From positions 11,803,675 through 11,867,674 of the forward strand of contig ML661885.1 in the NCBI GenBank assembly GCA_007570785.1: a DNA stretch of 64,000 nt. Reading direction: 5' to 3'. Below, piece by piece: positions 45,695 to 56,550 of this stretch (positions are counted from its first letter, which is position 1; every line of letters starts with the position of its first letter). Position numbers and translations under genes: made by a program. The notes beneath the pieces were generated by a model. The model was not told the DNA's origin. It saw only the letters and a program-made list of their open reading frames with translations, and did no database searches. Source of the DNA: Antilocapra americana. Lineage: Eukaryota > Chordata > Mammalia > Artiodactyla > Antilocapridae.

Positions 45695-46167
45695 CTGTCA
45701 TTACCTTCCCTGATCCCCTTCAGAAGATAGTGAATAAAGCACCTCAGTATTTTCAAAACTGGTAATGAAGAAAAAGATTTATCTTGCCTTTTCTATATAA
45801 ACTGTATCTCAAAGTAACCCAGGAGTGGATAAAAAGACACTTCTCAATATAGGAACTTCCCAGCTAATAAATGAAGGAAGAATGAGAGAATTAGACTATT
45901 TTATTTTCCCATCACCTATGAACTAATAAATCTAAGGAATAATTACTAAATGACAGATAACACCATAAAAGATGAGATAGCAAGACATTCAAGCCTGTTT
46001 GTGGAAATATACAATATTATCTAAGAAGCTGTCTTGCCAAACATTAATTCTGAATCTGATCAAGAAATTAAATGAACTATCAGTTTATAGAAAAAATATA
46101 TAGAGACAGCAAATAAAGGAACATCTTAACTGACATTCTGGGGATGCAGTGAACAGCACCCAGACAA
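43791..46167. other. unassigned sequence, mostly repeat-free
   Basis: About 2.4 kb with no clear interspersed repeat apart from the AC tract near 45.66 kb. Small open frames (44266-44559 minus, 44900-45109 plus) carry nothing recognisable. Confidence 0.45.
45658..45692 (+). repeat. (AC)n microsatellite
   Basis: About 17 uninterrupted CA units, not attached to a recognisable SINE. Likely polymorphic. Confidence 0.95.
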
Positions 46168-46380
46168 TGGTGCTTCTCAAAGTGTGGTACCCAGAAGCAC
46201 AAAAGGTTTGGGAACTGTTAGTTACTTGTCCATGATGAGATAAGGAGCTTGTGTCAGAATATAAGTCAATTACACACTAAGCACACTCTGTAGTTCAGCT
46301 GATGGAAGCTGTGTTTAATTGTCATTCTTGAGCTATCTCCTTATCTTATGCAAACCAGTACATTGAAAAGCACAGCACTA
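46168..46380. repeat. possible hAT-type DNA transposon fossil
   Basis: Ends look like imperfect inverted repeats: gtgcttctcaaagtg at about 46170 and cattgaaaagcac at about 46363-46375. The interior (gagataaggagcttgtgtca) resembles old non-autonomous hAT elements. An 8-base target duplication is not visible. Confidence 0.4.
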
Positions 46381-46444
46381 CATCACATATGACCTTTTGA
46401 AGTTTGTGTTAAAGAGAGGAAATGAAAGATTAAAAGAGATTTCA

Positions 46445-46712
46445 GGGACTTCCCTGGTGGTCCAGTGGTTAAAATTTTGCTTTCCAGTGCAGAGGACCAG
46501 GATTTGATCCCTGGTTGGGAAACCACAATCCCACGTGCCATGGAGCAACTAAGTCATGCACCATAGCTACTGAGCCCATGAGCTCCAAAGTATGCTCACC
46601 ACAACTAGAGAGTCTGTGCACTTCAGCAAAAGATCCCACATGATGCAACAAAGATCCTGTCTGCTGCAACTAAGACCCAAGGCAGCCAAATAAATAAATA
46701 GTTTAAAAAAGA
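46445..46712 (+). mobile_element. CHR-type tRNA-derived SINE
   Basis: Full head (gggacttccctggtggtcca), box-B region (accaggatttgatccctggt), body (agcccatgagctccaaagta, caccacaactagagagtctg) and A-rich tail. Flanks show a near-duplicate: taaaagagattt at 46431-46442 and taaaaaagatttt at 46703-46715. Confidence 0.9.
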
Positions 46713-46753
46713 TTTTATAGAAATATCAACTAATTATATTATATCATCACTGA

Positions 46754-47503
46754 GTGTATTTTAAGAAGAGGTGGCAAGAATACACAGAAGAACTGTACAA
46801 AAAAGATCATCATGATTCAGATAAACACAATGGTGTGGTCACTCACGTAGAGCCAGACATCCTGGAATGTGAAGTCAAGTGGGCCTTAGAAAGCATCACT
46901 ACGAACAAAGCTAGTGAAGGTGGTGGAATTCCAGTTGAGCTATTTCAAATCCTACAAGATGATGCTGTGAAAGTGCTGCACTCAATATGCCAGCAAATTT
47001 GGAATACTCAGCAATGGCCACAGGACTGGAAAAGGTCAGTTTTTGTTCCAATTTCAAAGAAAGGCAATGTCAAAGAATGTTCAAACTACTGCACAATTGC
47101 ACTTATCTCACACGCTAGTAAAGTGATGCTCAGAATTCTCCAAGCTATGCTTCAGCAATACATGAACCGTGAACTTCCAGATGTTCAAGCTGGTTTTAGA
47201 AAAGGCAGAGGAACCAGAGATCAAATTGCCAACATCCACTGGATCATTGAAAAAGCAAAAGAGTTCCAGAAAAACATCTATTTCTGCTTTATTGATTATG
47301 CCAAAGCCTTTGACTGTGTGGATCACAATAAACTGTGGAGAATTCTGAAAGAGAAGGGAATACCAGACCATCTGACCTGCCTTTTGAGAAACCTATATGC
47401 AGGTCAGGAAGCAACAATTACATCTGGACATGGAACAACAGACTGGTTCCAAACAGGAAAAGGAGTTATGTCAAGGCTATATATTGTCACTCTGCTTATT
47501 TAG
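46754..47503 (+). pseudogene. BovB reverse-transcriptase remnant, 249-residue open stretch
   Basis: The longest open stretch in the window. It holds RT fingers and palm: KRWQEYTEELYKKDHHDSD, VELFQILQDDAVKVLHSICQ, VQAGFRKGRGTRDQIANIHW and the motif-A segment FIDYAKAFDCVDHNKLW, with its catalytic Asp. After GTTDWFQTGKGV the frame breaks where the family has RQGCILSPCLF. The YADD block follows in another frame as YVDD. No promoter, start context or endonuclease precedes it. The Met is fortuitous. It is a dead RT, not a host gene. Confidence 0.9.
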
Positions 47504-48346
47504 CTTATATGCAGAGTATATCAAGAGAAACGCTGGGCTGGAAGAAGATTGCCCGGAGAAATATAAATAACCTCAGATATGTAGATGACACCACCCTTAT
47601 GACAGAAAGTGAAGAGGAACTAAAATGCCTCTTGATGAAAGTGAAAGAGGAGAGTGAAAAACTTGGCTTAACACTCAACATTTGGAAAACTAAGATCATG
47701 GCATCCATTCCCATCAATTCATTGCAAATAGATGGGAAACAGTATAAACAGTGACAGACTTTATTTTTTTGCAGATGGTGATTGCAGCCATTAAATTAAA
47801 AGTTGCTTACTCCTTGGAAGGAAAGTTATGACCAACCTAGATAGCATATTTAAAAGCAGAGACATTACTTTGCCAACAAAGGTCTGTCTAGTCAAGGCTA
47901 TGGTTTTTCCAGTGGTCATGTATGGATGTGAGAGTTGGACAGTGAAGAGAGCTGAGCACCGAAAAATTGATGCTTTTGAACTGTGTTGTTGGAGAAGACT
48001 CTTGAGAGTCCCTTGGACTGCAAGGAGATCCAACCAGTCCATCCTAAAGGAGATCAGTCCTGGGTGTTCATTGGAAGGGCTGATGTTGAAGCTGAAGCTG
48101 CAGTACTTTGGCCACCTCATGCGAAGAGTTGACTCATTGGAAAAGACCCTAATGCTGGGAAGGATTGGGGGCAGGAGAAGAAGGGGATGACAGAGGATGA
48201 GATGGCTGGATGGCATCACCAACTTGATGGACATGGGTTTGGGTAGACTCCTGGAGTTGGTGATGGACAGGGAGGCCTGGCATGCTGCAATTAATGGGGT
48301 TGCAAAGAGTCAGACATGACTGAGTGACTGAACTGAACTGAACTGA
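46758..48346 (+). mobile_element. BovB LINE, 5'-truncated, sense
   Basis: About 1.6 kb of BovB from just before the RT domain (taagaagaggtggcaagaat) to the tail (gagtgactgaactgaactga). The RT is open for 249 residues, then frame-shifted. A deletion of about 19 bases removes the text between gggctggaagaag and attgcccgg. The C-terminal part (SRDITLPTKVCLVKAMVFPV) is in yet another frame. Well preserved compared with the copy near 26.9 kb, suggesting later insertion. Confidence 0.94.
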
Positions 48347-48820
48347 AATGAAAAGGTGATTTAAACAAATAAACTCAATGAAAAGGTGTAAGAAAATTTC
48401 AGCATTGAATATTTAATTATATTAATGAATTGTCAGGTTTGTAGAAAAGGTAAGGGCACTGTGACTATATTTAATGTTCAGAGACATATTTTGGAATATT
48501 ATGGATAAATACATCAGTTCATTATGTCTAGGCTCTGCTTCAAAATAATATAGAAGGATGTGGAAAGTGGGTAAGAGGTGTGAAAGTAACACCTCTTAGG
48601 ATTAGACATATGTTAAAGTTAAGCTGGAGGATAGAAGCATGTACATTCATTACATTATTTTCTCTATCTTTATATATGTTAAGATATTCCAAAATAAGAG
48701 GTTAAAAGCTAAAACAAAAATAAAAACCAACACATGAATTTCACTGATATGAAAATAAGTAAACAACAAAGCTAGAATTCATGGAAAGTGAGAACTAGAA
48801 TTAGGACCAAAATAATACTG
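48347..48820. other. unassigned sequence
   Basis: Nothing recognised. The right end provides the SINE target aaaataatactg. Confidence 0.4.
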
Positions 48821-49031
48821 TGTGTGTTTATCATTCAGTCATGTCCAGCTCTTTGCGATCCTTTGGACTATAGCTTGCCAGGCTTCTCTGTCCATGGGAT
48901 TTTTCAGGCAAGAATACTGAAATGGGTTACATTTCTTTCTCCAGGGTATCTTCACAATCCAGGGATCGAACCTGTGTCTCCTACATTGTAGGTGGATTCT
49001 TTACACCCTGCGAAACCATCAGAGAAGTCCT
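48821..49031 (-). mobile_element. Bov-tA SINE, antisense, left arm of an inverted pair
   Basis: Antisense Bov-A body (cattcagtcatgtccagctc, then ggcaagaatactgaaatggg) and head (accatcagagaagtcc). Flanked by aaaataatactg (48809-48820) and aaagtaatactg (49032-49043). Confidence 0.92.
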
Positions 49032-49043
49032 AAAGTAATACTG

Positions 49044-49242
49044 AGCTTCCCTGGTGGCTTATATGGCAAAGACTCCACTACCCAGGTTCAGTCCCTGAGT
49101 CAGGAAGATCCCCTGGAGAAGGAAATGGCAGCCCACTCCAGTATTCTTTCCTGTAGAATTCCATGGACTTAGGAGCCTGGCGGGCCACAGTCCATTAGGT
49201 TTCAGAGTCAGACGCAACTGAGTTACTAACACTTTCACTTTC
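49044..49242 (+). mobile_element. Bov-tA SINE, right arm of an inverted pair
   Basis: Begins at the last base of the neighbour's target duplication: agcttccctggtggcttata, Bov-A body gcagcccactccagtattct, tail cactttcactttc. The head lacks part of the box-B region (ccactacccaggttcagtcc). Confidence 0.92.
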
Positions 49243-49401
49243 AAACTGAGTGGTTTTTAAATAGGCAGAAATATTTTGTATGCACACCTTGTGCTGGATG
49301 CATACTTACAGCTTTCTTTACCCTAAAGTTTGTTTTGCTAACACTGAAATTCAGTTGTTACATTAGGACATATGCAAAATTTTCCTATAAACCATAATTG
49401 T

Positions 49402-49572
49402 GAATTGAACTGTGTCCCTCAGAAACATGATAAAGTCCTTTCCTGGTACCTATGAATGTGGCTGTATTTGGAAAAAGTCTTTGAAGATGTACTCAAGTGG
49501 CCATCACGTTTCCATGGTTTTAAGCCACCTAATTTATAGACCTTTATAACAGGCAATCCGAGATACTAGTAC
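49402..49572 (+). repeat. MaLR-like LTR relic with internal deletion
   Basis: 5' text (gaattgaactgtgtccctca, atgaatgtggctgtatttgg) joins directly to 3' text (ggttttaagccacctaattt, ttataacaggcaatccgaga), with the middle lost. Same class as 11438-11540. Confidence 0.6.
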
Positions 49573-50961
49573 ATTTACTGAGCTTAATAAGGTTGGTGTC
49601 TGCCCATCTATCTATATGCTGAAGGGAGGGAGGTAGAAAGAGGGTGGTTCATTGTGTTTTAACATGACCCTTTTTATCAAAAATCCTATTGTCATAGTTG
49701 ACTGAGTTGTTGACTTTTTTATTTTCCAAATGGCAGTTTTGTGTTTCCTTTTTAACCACAAATCTTAAGAATAGAGAGTTACAGTACTTATCATGAAGCA
49801 GGAAGGAAAAAAAAAATCCCAAACTTTGACCAAGCAAATGAGCATGTTTCCTGAAAAATAAACAATGACTATCCCAAAGAACCCACCAAAACAACTGGTC
49901 ATTTTGGAGGAAAACCTGGTTACTTGGTGAACTTTTTAAAAATGTGATCAACTAATTATGTGGGTATCTTCTGTTTTCCACTTTCATATTCTACTAAATA
50001 TTTCTAACTGGGCAACTTTTGAAAAACATTATCGTGAAATTAGATTTTGTGTGTGCATGCAGATCCATGGAACAGGAGACATTTTTAAAAGCTATGCTCC
50101 TTACTACAATTGCTAGGATAAAGAAAGAAAAAGAGGAGAAAGTGAGAAAAGGCTTCCCCCTATAAAAGGAAAAACTAAAATAGTCTGGAATGAGTGGCAA
50201 ACATAACTTTTTCTCTGCTTGGACTCATATACCATGAATACCAGCTTGCTCTTTGGGGAGTAGATTTGATGTCTTACAAAGCCTGCACTATACTCTCCTT
50301 TGACTGAGGAATTACTTCTGTGGGCCAGCTAGACCTAAGGAAAACAGAGCTTCTTCCTTTACAAAATGATAGTATTCAATACAAGAAAAAAGAACATGAA
50401 GCCATCAGTCCAGAGGAACTGAAGACTTGAGTTTTCCTTAAAAAGAGTGCCAGGGAGTTAAAATCAACCACCAATAAAGCTTATCTGCTGTTCAGTCTTA
50501 AGTTTTGTTGGCAGTTCTTAACACCTGGCACCATTGGAAGTTTCATCAGTGGTGACACACTCATTGTTACCCTCTCAATACCTTCTTCTGAGTGCAACAT
50601 ACCACACTTTCCTGCCATCTTCTATCTAGCAGTGACTGCTATGCTCCTTAGAAAGCCTTCCAAGTTCTTCAGGGCTGCACCAGGGAAGTATAACTGGGAA
50701 TGGAAAAACATGACCACCCTCTAAATGTTCCCAAGCTCTTTAATGCCAGAGCCTGATGTTTAACCCAACAACAACCCAAAAGCCCTGTGTGGGCTTTTCT
50801 CTAGTAGCGTGAATGAGGGCCACTCTCTAGTTACAGTGTGTGGGATTCTCATTGCAGTGGCTTCTCTTGAGAATGGCCTTCAGTTGTTGTGACACATGGG
50901 CTTAATAGCTGCAGTTCCCAGGCTCTAGAGCATGTGTGTATGCATGGGTATGCACATGTGT
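49573..50961. other. unassigned sequence
   Basis: About 1.4 kb with no recognised repeat or gene. The 100-residue minus-strand open frame at 49649-49951 has no identifiable domain. Confidence 0.45.
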
Positions 50962-51167
50962 GATTAGTCCTGATGAGTCACATGTGTCCCCATGGATTAT
51001 AACCCACCAGGCTCCTCTGTCCATGGGATTTCCCAAGCAATAGTAGTACTGGAGTCAGTTGCCATTTCCTTCTCCAGGAGATTGCTGGGACCCAGGGATC
51101 AAACTTGCATCTCACATCTCCTGCATTGGAAGGCAGATTCTTTACCATTGAGTCACCCGGTAAGCCC
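50962..51167 (-). mobile_element. Bov-tA SINE, antisense
   Basis: Antisense Bov-A body (gtccccatggattataaccc) carrying a small tag repeat (aatagtagtactggag), then the head (gagtcacccggtaagccc). Confidence 0.9.
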
Positions 51168-51552
51168 TTATTTCTTAAAGAAATAGAAAATATTTCAGCC
51201 CAAACACTTTCCAAAAGAAGATCAAGGATAACAAAGTTTGACCAAAAATACGATGCATGTGTCCATCTTCAGTTTCATGGTTTTTTCAAGTTAGTGTTGG
51301 AAAAGAGATGAGATGGAATGAGAAGGAAAGGAAAAGAATCAAGTGACCCAAAAAGACAAAAGCTAATGGAGAGAAAGAAATCAAGAGAGGATACGGACAA
51401 AGGGAGAAATGGAGAATGAAGGAAGAAAGAACCAGCTCAGTATGTTTTGAGGTGAGTGTTAGTTGATTTATTTGGGTTTCAGAGAGTTAACTGATCTTCT
51501 GCAATGTTAATTAACTGATTCGTCATTGCCCACAGTTTTTACTTCTTAACCT
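51168..51552. other. purine-rich unassigned sequence
   Basis: A strongly purine-biased stretch around 51300-51430 (gagatggaatgagaaggaaa and similar). No known repeat. Confidence 0.4.
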
Positions 51553-51730
51553 TAAACCTGAGGTTCTCAGTACTGAGTACACACTGTAACCACATGGAAT
51601 TAAAAAAAAAAAAAATACCCATGTCTGGATCTCACCCCAGAGATTCTTTTTTATTTGATCTGGGTACAGCCTGCAATTGTGGTTTTTAAAAGCTTCCCCG
51701 GATGAATCTAATGTGTAGCCAAGGTTGAAG
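51553..51730 (+). repeat. MER5-like hAT transposon fossil
   Basis: ggttctcagtactgagtaca, ggatctcaccccagagattc and tttgatctgggtacagcctg follow the order of the non-autonomous hAT-Charlie element MER5. A 13-base A run has grown inside it at 51602-51614. Confidence 0.6.
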
Positions 51731-51832
51731 TTACTGCCTCGAAGCTCCCAAGACTGACAAAACCAGAGTACCCTCTTCCAAAATAACGAAGGAACTGTAC
51801 CCATGAAACTGTGAGATCCACTCCTGTTTTAG

Positions 51833-51996
51833 ATCAGTAGTTCTCAAAACAAGATGTGAGCAATGTCCCTTTGGAACTTTTTATGAATATTGATTTCTAA
51901 CCTCCACATCAGTGATTCTGAGTCAGTAGGTTTTGCGGTTTTGCCTAAACATTTGTGTTTTGAAAAAACCTTCACGGGTAACTTTGAGTAAAACAA
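51833..51996 (+). repeat. second MER5-like hAT fossil
   Basis: agatcagtagttctcaaaac, atcagtgattctgagtcagt and aggttttgcggttttgccta, ending in ccttcacgggtaac. Same family and orientation as the preceding copy, about 100 bases downstream. Confidence 0.65.
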
Positions 51997-52099
51997 GTAT
52001 ATAAAATCACTGAATTAAATATGTAAACTTCAGTCCATTTAGATGTTGAGAGTCAGGCAAGTATCAGCAAAAGAGACCATCTTTATCAAGACATATAAG

Positions 52100-52500
52100 T
52101 TTGTTAAGGCTGCCATGATAAAGTATAACAACTTAGACAGCAGAGACTTCTTATTTCACAATTCTGGAGGCTAGAAGTCCAAAATCACAGTGTTAGCCTG
52201 ATTGGTTCCTTCTGAGGATGTGAGGGGCATTTTGTCCCATGCCTCTCCCTTAGCTTTTGGTGGTTTGCTGGTAATTTTTGGCATTCCTTGGCTTGTGGAT
52301 GCTGCCTTTCTCTTCTCATGGAGTTCTCCTTCTTTGTCCAAATTTCTTCTTTTTATAAGAACACCAGCTATATTGGTCTAGGACCTCTCTCAATGATCTC
52401 ATTTCAATTAATTGATCCCATAAAAATCTCTATCTCTAAATAAGGTCACATTCTGAGCTACTGAAGATTAGGATTTCAATATGAATTTTCAGAGGATACA
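52100..52500 (-). repeat. MaLR-like LTR relic, antisense
   Basis: gtttgttaaggctgccatga, caattctggaggctagaagt, ccaaaatcacagtgttagcc, gaacaccagctatattggtc and taaataaggtcacattctga are the antisense order of the LTR whose 5' fragments lie at 11.4 and 49.4 kb. This is the most complete copy, about 400 bases. No internal retroviral sequence. Confidence 0.65.
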
Positions 52501-52992
52501 ATTCCACTGGCAACAGCCCATGTCTGTTTCTCCAAAAATCCATTGTCATTAGTAATATCTGCATGATCAATTCTCAAGGAATTAAAATTCAGTAAAATAT
52601 AAATAATGTAAATTATCCTGAACCTATCATAAATCTTATTTATAGTCTTAAAGACTTTAAAAATTGTATTCTGTAGTTCATCCATTGACCTTTCTGGTCA
52701 GATAAACTTACATTTAAGACATTTTACAATGACTTCTCTGTTTGCCAAACATCCATGAGGACTTGATAACACTCTAAATTTTAAGAAAGCACTAGCTTAC
52801 AGACATTTTAAAGCTAAGATGATGGTGATGGAACAGTGTCCTCATATTAAAAATATCAAGATTTTTCCTAATAAAAAATGTCTATGAATTCTTGTCCAGG
52901 CTTGAGACAAATTTTGTAGAAAAACCTGTCATTCTGAGGGTAACAGATATTCATTTTTATTCTTCAGTTATCAAGCTCATTTGGATTTATAG

Positions 52993-53026
52993 TCTCTTTC
53001 TCTCTCTCTCTCTCTTTTTTTTTTTT
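52993..53026 (+). repeat. (TC)n plus T tract
   Basis: About 11 TC units followed by 12 T. Pyrimidine-only on this strand. Confidence 0.9.
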
Positions 53027-53716
53027 GACAGCCTAATATCAGCTCCTTGAGCATATATGGTCATCTGAAATAATCTGACTTGATCTTGATATTCAGCAAA
53101 CCATCTAATTGATGGCTAGATTGATCCTTTGAAAGTAGCAGAGAACATTCTTTTTTTCATGCTACTATTTCTGATTAGACTTTTTGCTTTTTGCAAAAGA
53201 AATTGAGAACCTGTCAACTGGCCTAACTAGCATAAGTCTGAACAAAGTTTTTCAGAACTGTTTCAGCATACCAATGTTTCATGATTTTTCAGGAGAAAGT
53301 TGGAAAATAACATCGCCTTACCAGCACAGAGGAGGACCTAGTTCTAGCATGTTCAAACGTAGACAAATCAATTAAAACTGAGAATTCCATAAATGAAGAA
53401 ACACTGAAAATGCTTCTATTTTATCTTGGCTCTGGGAGAGAAGAGCTAAGGGAGAAATAACGGATAAAATTCGGGTAAGAACTCATTTCACCAAGAACTG
53501 TCATCATCTGCTTATGTGGGAAAAGCTGTTAGAGCAAAAGGCCTTAGGAAAGAAAAAATGAAGAGACAAGCCAAGACACTAAACAGTGGGATTTGAGTTT
53601 GTTCTGTTTCTTTTTTACAATTTCTCTTTGGGGACTTTGCTTTAAGGTAGATCTCTGTGTTAAGTATTTTGCCTCCCTAAAGTGATTCCATATTTTGTAA
53701 GATAGGGACAAGGGGA

Positions 53717-53738
53717 GTGTGTGTGTTTGTGTGTGTGT
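53717..53738 (+). repeat. short imperfect (GT)n
   Basis: GT units with one ttt interruption. Confidence 0.85.
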
Positions 53739-54554
53739 GATTGTTGGGTTGTGTGAATATTGCCTTTCTCTGATTTACAAAAGCAGCACAGTTTATATGC
53801 ACATACTTTCCACCTAGGGAGAAACGAACCCAGAATTGAGGGGACATTTTGGCTAAGAACCTCATTGGGGATGTGGAAAGCAAACAGAATAAGGTTAGTT
53901 GGAGGTTAAGCTTCGTTGTATTGATGTAGTAATGTTGTCTTTAGAACAAATTAGCTCCCTGGGACTCAGTGACACAGTGGAGTATTAAACCCTTCTTTAC
54001 AAAAAGAACATGTGCAGGTTTTTTCTAGCTTGAAAAATTCCAGTGAAAAATTACACAGAGATCAAGCCTGAAAAATGTTTACTTTGCAGAAAATCATTTA
54101 AAAATGGAATCTCAATGTTGTTGGCAGCCCCGTTTTTTAAAGGGGCTATTTATTCTACAGTCCTGCCACACATGGTTTATGGCCCTTTATAGGGTGTATT
54201 GAGACTGCATGAACTTGAGCACCTTAGGGAATGAATGTTTGTTTTTTATTTTTTTTTAAAGTGGTTGGACTGAAATTCAGTATGAATCATATAAGAGAGA
54301 TTTAGAAGCATGTGAAGATAAATGTTTCCCATGTGACACCAAACAGCACATCTGGAAGGTGATCTTATGTAAATAAATACCTGAAAAGACCATAGTTTTA
54401 ACAGATAACAATAAAGAATAGGCTTACGTTTTCCCTTTAATTTGAGAAGAAACTATGATTTTACTATTGTAAAAAGGAAAAGAACTGTCTCATGCAAATT
54501 TCTAGAAGCTCCATTAGTGTAGACATAGTCCTACAATTTTTATTTTCACTCAGT

Positions 54555-54670
54555 TCACTGACTCATTTTCTCAACAAACATTACCAAGAATCTATCTGTT
54601 ACAGCTGCTGCTCCGCTACACTCTACAGACATAAAGATGAGTAAGACACGTGACTTGTCACAAGATATTT
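54555..54670 (-). repeat. L2 LINE fossil, antisense
   Basis: ctcattttctcaacaaacat, accaagaatctatctgttac and agacataaagatgagtaaga follow antisense L2 3' end. Confidence 0.55.
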
Positions 54671-55227
54671 CTGATGTTAGTCATCAATAAGCTTTTCTTA
54701 AACATGTGACTTTCATACACATAACTGATTTTATATATTAAGACCCTAGTATAACATAAAGAATTATTCCCAACCCCTATCTAATCTCATGAAGAATTTC
54801 TCTTTTGCTTTATTTTTTAAATTTTACTTGCTTTCTCCTGGTTGCCCGGAGCATTTCAATATCACTTGGTAACCCTTAAAATGTAGTTTTTACTCCTGTT
54901 AAAAATAGGAAAACTTCATCAAGTGAAATATAGTTTCAAGTTTAAATCAAAGAATCTTCCAGTTTTGTTCCCTCCTAATTAAAAATTAGCTTTTATTTTA
55001 AAGATTATTTTTAAAGCAGTCTTAGTTCACAAAAAATTTGAAAACAGGATTGTTTGCTCATATCCATTGCCCCCCCAACACACAGGCTTCCCCATTGTCA
55101 ACATCACTCACCAGAATGGTAATTTGTGACCAAGGATGAACCTATGTTGATACATCATAATCAACCTAAGTCAATAGTTCTCCTTAAAGTTCACTCATGG
55201 TATTAAATATGCTATGTTTGCTTTTTT

Positions 55228-55371
55228 GTGTTAGTTCCTCAGTCATGTCTGACTCTTTGTGACACCATGGACTCTAGCCCACCAGACTCCTCTGTCCACA
55301 GAATTCTCCAGGTAAGAATGTTGGAGTGGGTTGCCATTTCCTTGTTCAGGGGAACTTCAGGACCCAGGGCT
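55228..55371 (-). mobile_element. Bov-tA SINE, antisense, truncated
   Basis: Antisense Bov-A body (cctcagtcatgtctgactct, ggtaagaatgttggagtggg) ending at acccagggcttgaac. The tRNA-like head is missing. Confidence 0.88.
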
Positions 55372-55498
55372 TGAACAAATGTATAATGATATTTATATAT
55401 TTCCATCTTTATAATATGATGCAGTTTTTTCACTGCCCTCAAGTCCACTTCTACTCATTTTTCATTTTCCCTTGCGATTCCACTCTTGGAAACCACTA

Positions 55499-56013
55499 AT
55501 TTTTTTTTTTTTTTGCATAGCAGAGTTTTAATTATTTTTTAACTTTTGCAACATCTTATTTTATCTTTTGTGTTTGTATTTATATTTTTATTGGAGTCTA
55601 ATTGTTTTACAATGTTCTACTAATTTTTGCTGTATAACAAAGTTAATAAATTATATATAAATATATATCCCCTTCCTCTTGAGCCTCCCTTCTTCCCACT
55701 CCCCAATATCACCCACCCTAGGTCATCACAGAGCACTGAACTGAGCTCCTGGTCTTATTTAGCAACTTCCCACTATCTATTTTACACATGATAGTATACA
55801 TATATCAATGCTACTCTCTCAGTTTATCCCACCCTCTCCTTCCCCCACTGTGTTCACAAGTCCGTTCTCTATGTCTGCTTCTCTATTCCTGCCCTCAAAA
55901 TAGGTTCATCAGCTCCATTTTTCTAGATTCCATGTATATGTGTTAATATACCATCCTTTTTTTCTCTTTCTGACTTACTTCACTTGCATGACAGACTTAA
56001 GGCCCATCCACAA
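55499..56013 (-). mobile_element. artiodactyl L1 3' end nested in older L1
   Basis: T run (55500-55514), then ttattggagtctaattgttt, aggtcatcacagagcactga, actgagctcctggtcttatt, ccgttctctatgtctgcttc and gacttacttcacttgcatga. It splits the older L1 at aaccactaa / aaccggtgat, which look like diverged copies of one target site. Confidence 0.83.
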
Positions 56014-56050
56014 CCGGTGATCTTTTCATTGTCTCTATATATCAAAGGAA

Positions 56051-56550
56051 AGGGGAATTTGGGATACATTATTTACACTACATGAGCATCTGTGCTGGTA
56101 CATTAAATATTGTCTTCATTTACTCTTAACCTCAATCCTTTGAGGTAGTTTTATTAGCCAAGATAGGCTGGAAACAGTTTCTAGCTCACCCAATATCTCA
56201 GGGGGTTAATGTAATGCAAGTTTTGCTCTCATTTACCTCACAGTCCAATGCAGATCCACCAGGAGACTCTACATCAGTTAGACATTGGGGAACCAGGCAT
56301 TTGCTTTGGTTTGTGCTCTCCTAAGGTTTCAAATTCCTCACACTGATTCTCTATTTCCAGGAGGCAAATAGGAAAGAGAAGCCCAGAGTAAAGGAAAGTG
56401 TGGGATTCAAACTCAACGTCAAGAATAAAATAGTAACTGTGGGACTCTACAACTTTGCTTTTCCTTAAACATGCTATTTCTTCCTCTCTGTATCTTATCA
56501 TTTTACTTTAAGTACTTGCTTATTGAATTCTTCATTCAACAAATTGTCCC
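56051..56550. other. unassigned sequence
   Basis: Possibly MIR-like around 56100-56200 (ttaacctcaatcctttgagg, ctagctcacccaatatctca), but too weak to call. Confidence 0.35.

Larger units (their letters stand above)
52501..54554. other. unassigned sequence with simple tracts
   Basis: Apart from a (TC)n/T tract (52993-53026) and an imperfect (GT)n (53717-53738), I recognise nothing in about 2 kb. Open frames of about 60-69 residues are unsupported. Confidence 0.45.
54958..56050 (-). mobile_element. old L1 (L1M-like), antisense, split twice
   Basis: Pieces at 54958-55226 (aagcagtcttagttcacaaa, ccattgtcaacatcactcac, cttaaagttcactcatggta), 55373-55498 (caaatgtataatgatattta, tttcactgccctcaagtcca) and 56014-56050 (aaccggtgatcttttcattg) rejoin as one antisense old L1 3' region. 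It was cut by a SINE (55228-55371) and by a younger L1 (55499-56013). Confidence 0.75.

Noticed and set aside
46754..47503. Domesticated reverse-transcriptase gene
   Set aside because: The reading frame breaks inside the palm, the active-site block is in another frame, and the element continues into a normal BovB tail.
51300..51430. Purine-rich tract as a regulatory triplex or nuclear-matrix site
   Set aside because: The bias is real but imperfect, has no mirror symmetry that I can see, and nothing nearby suggests a function.
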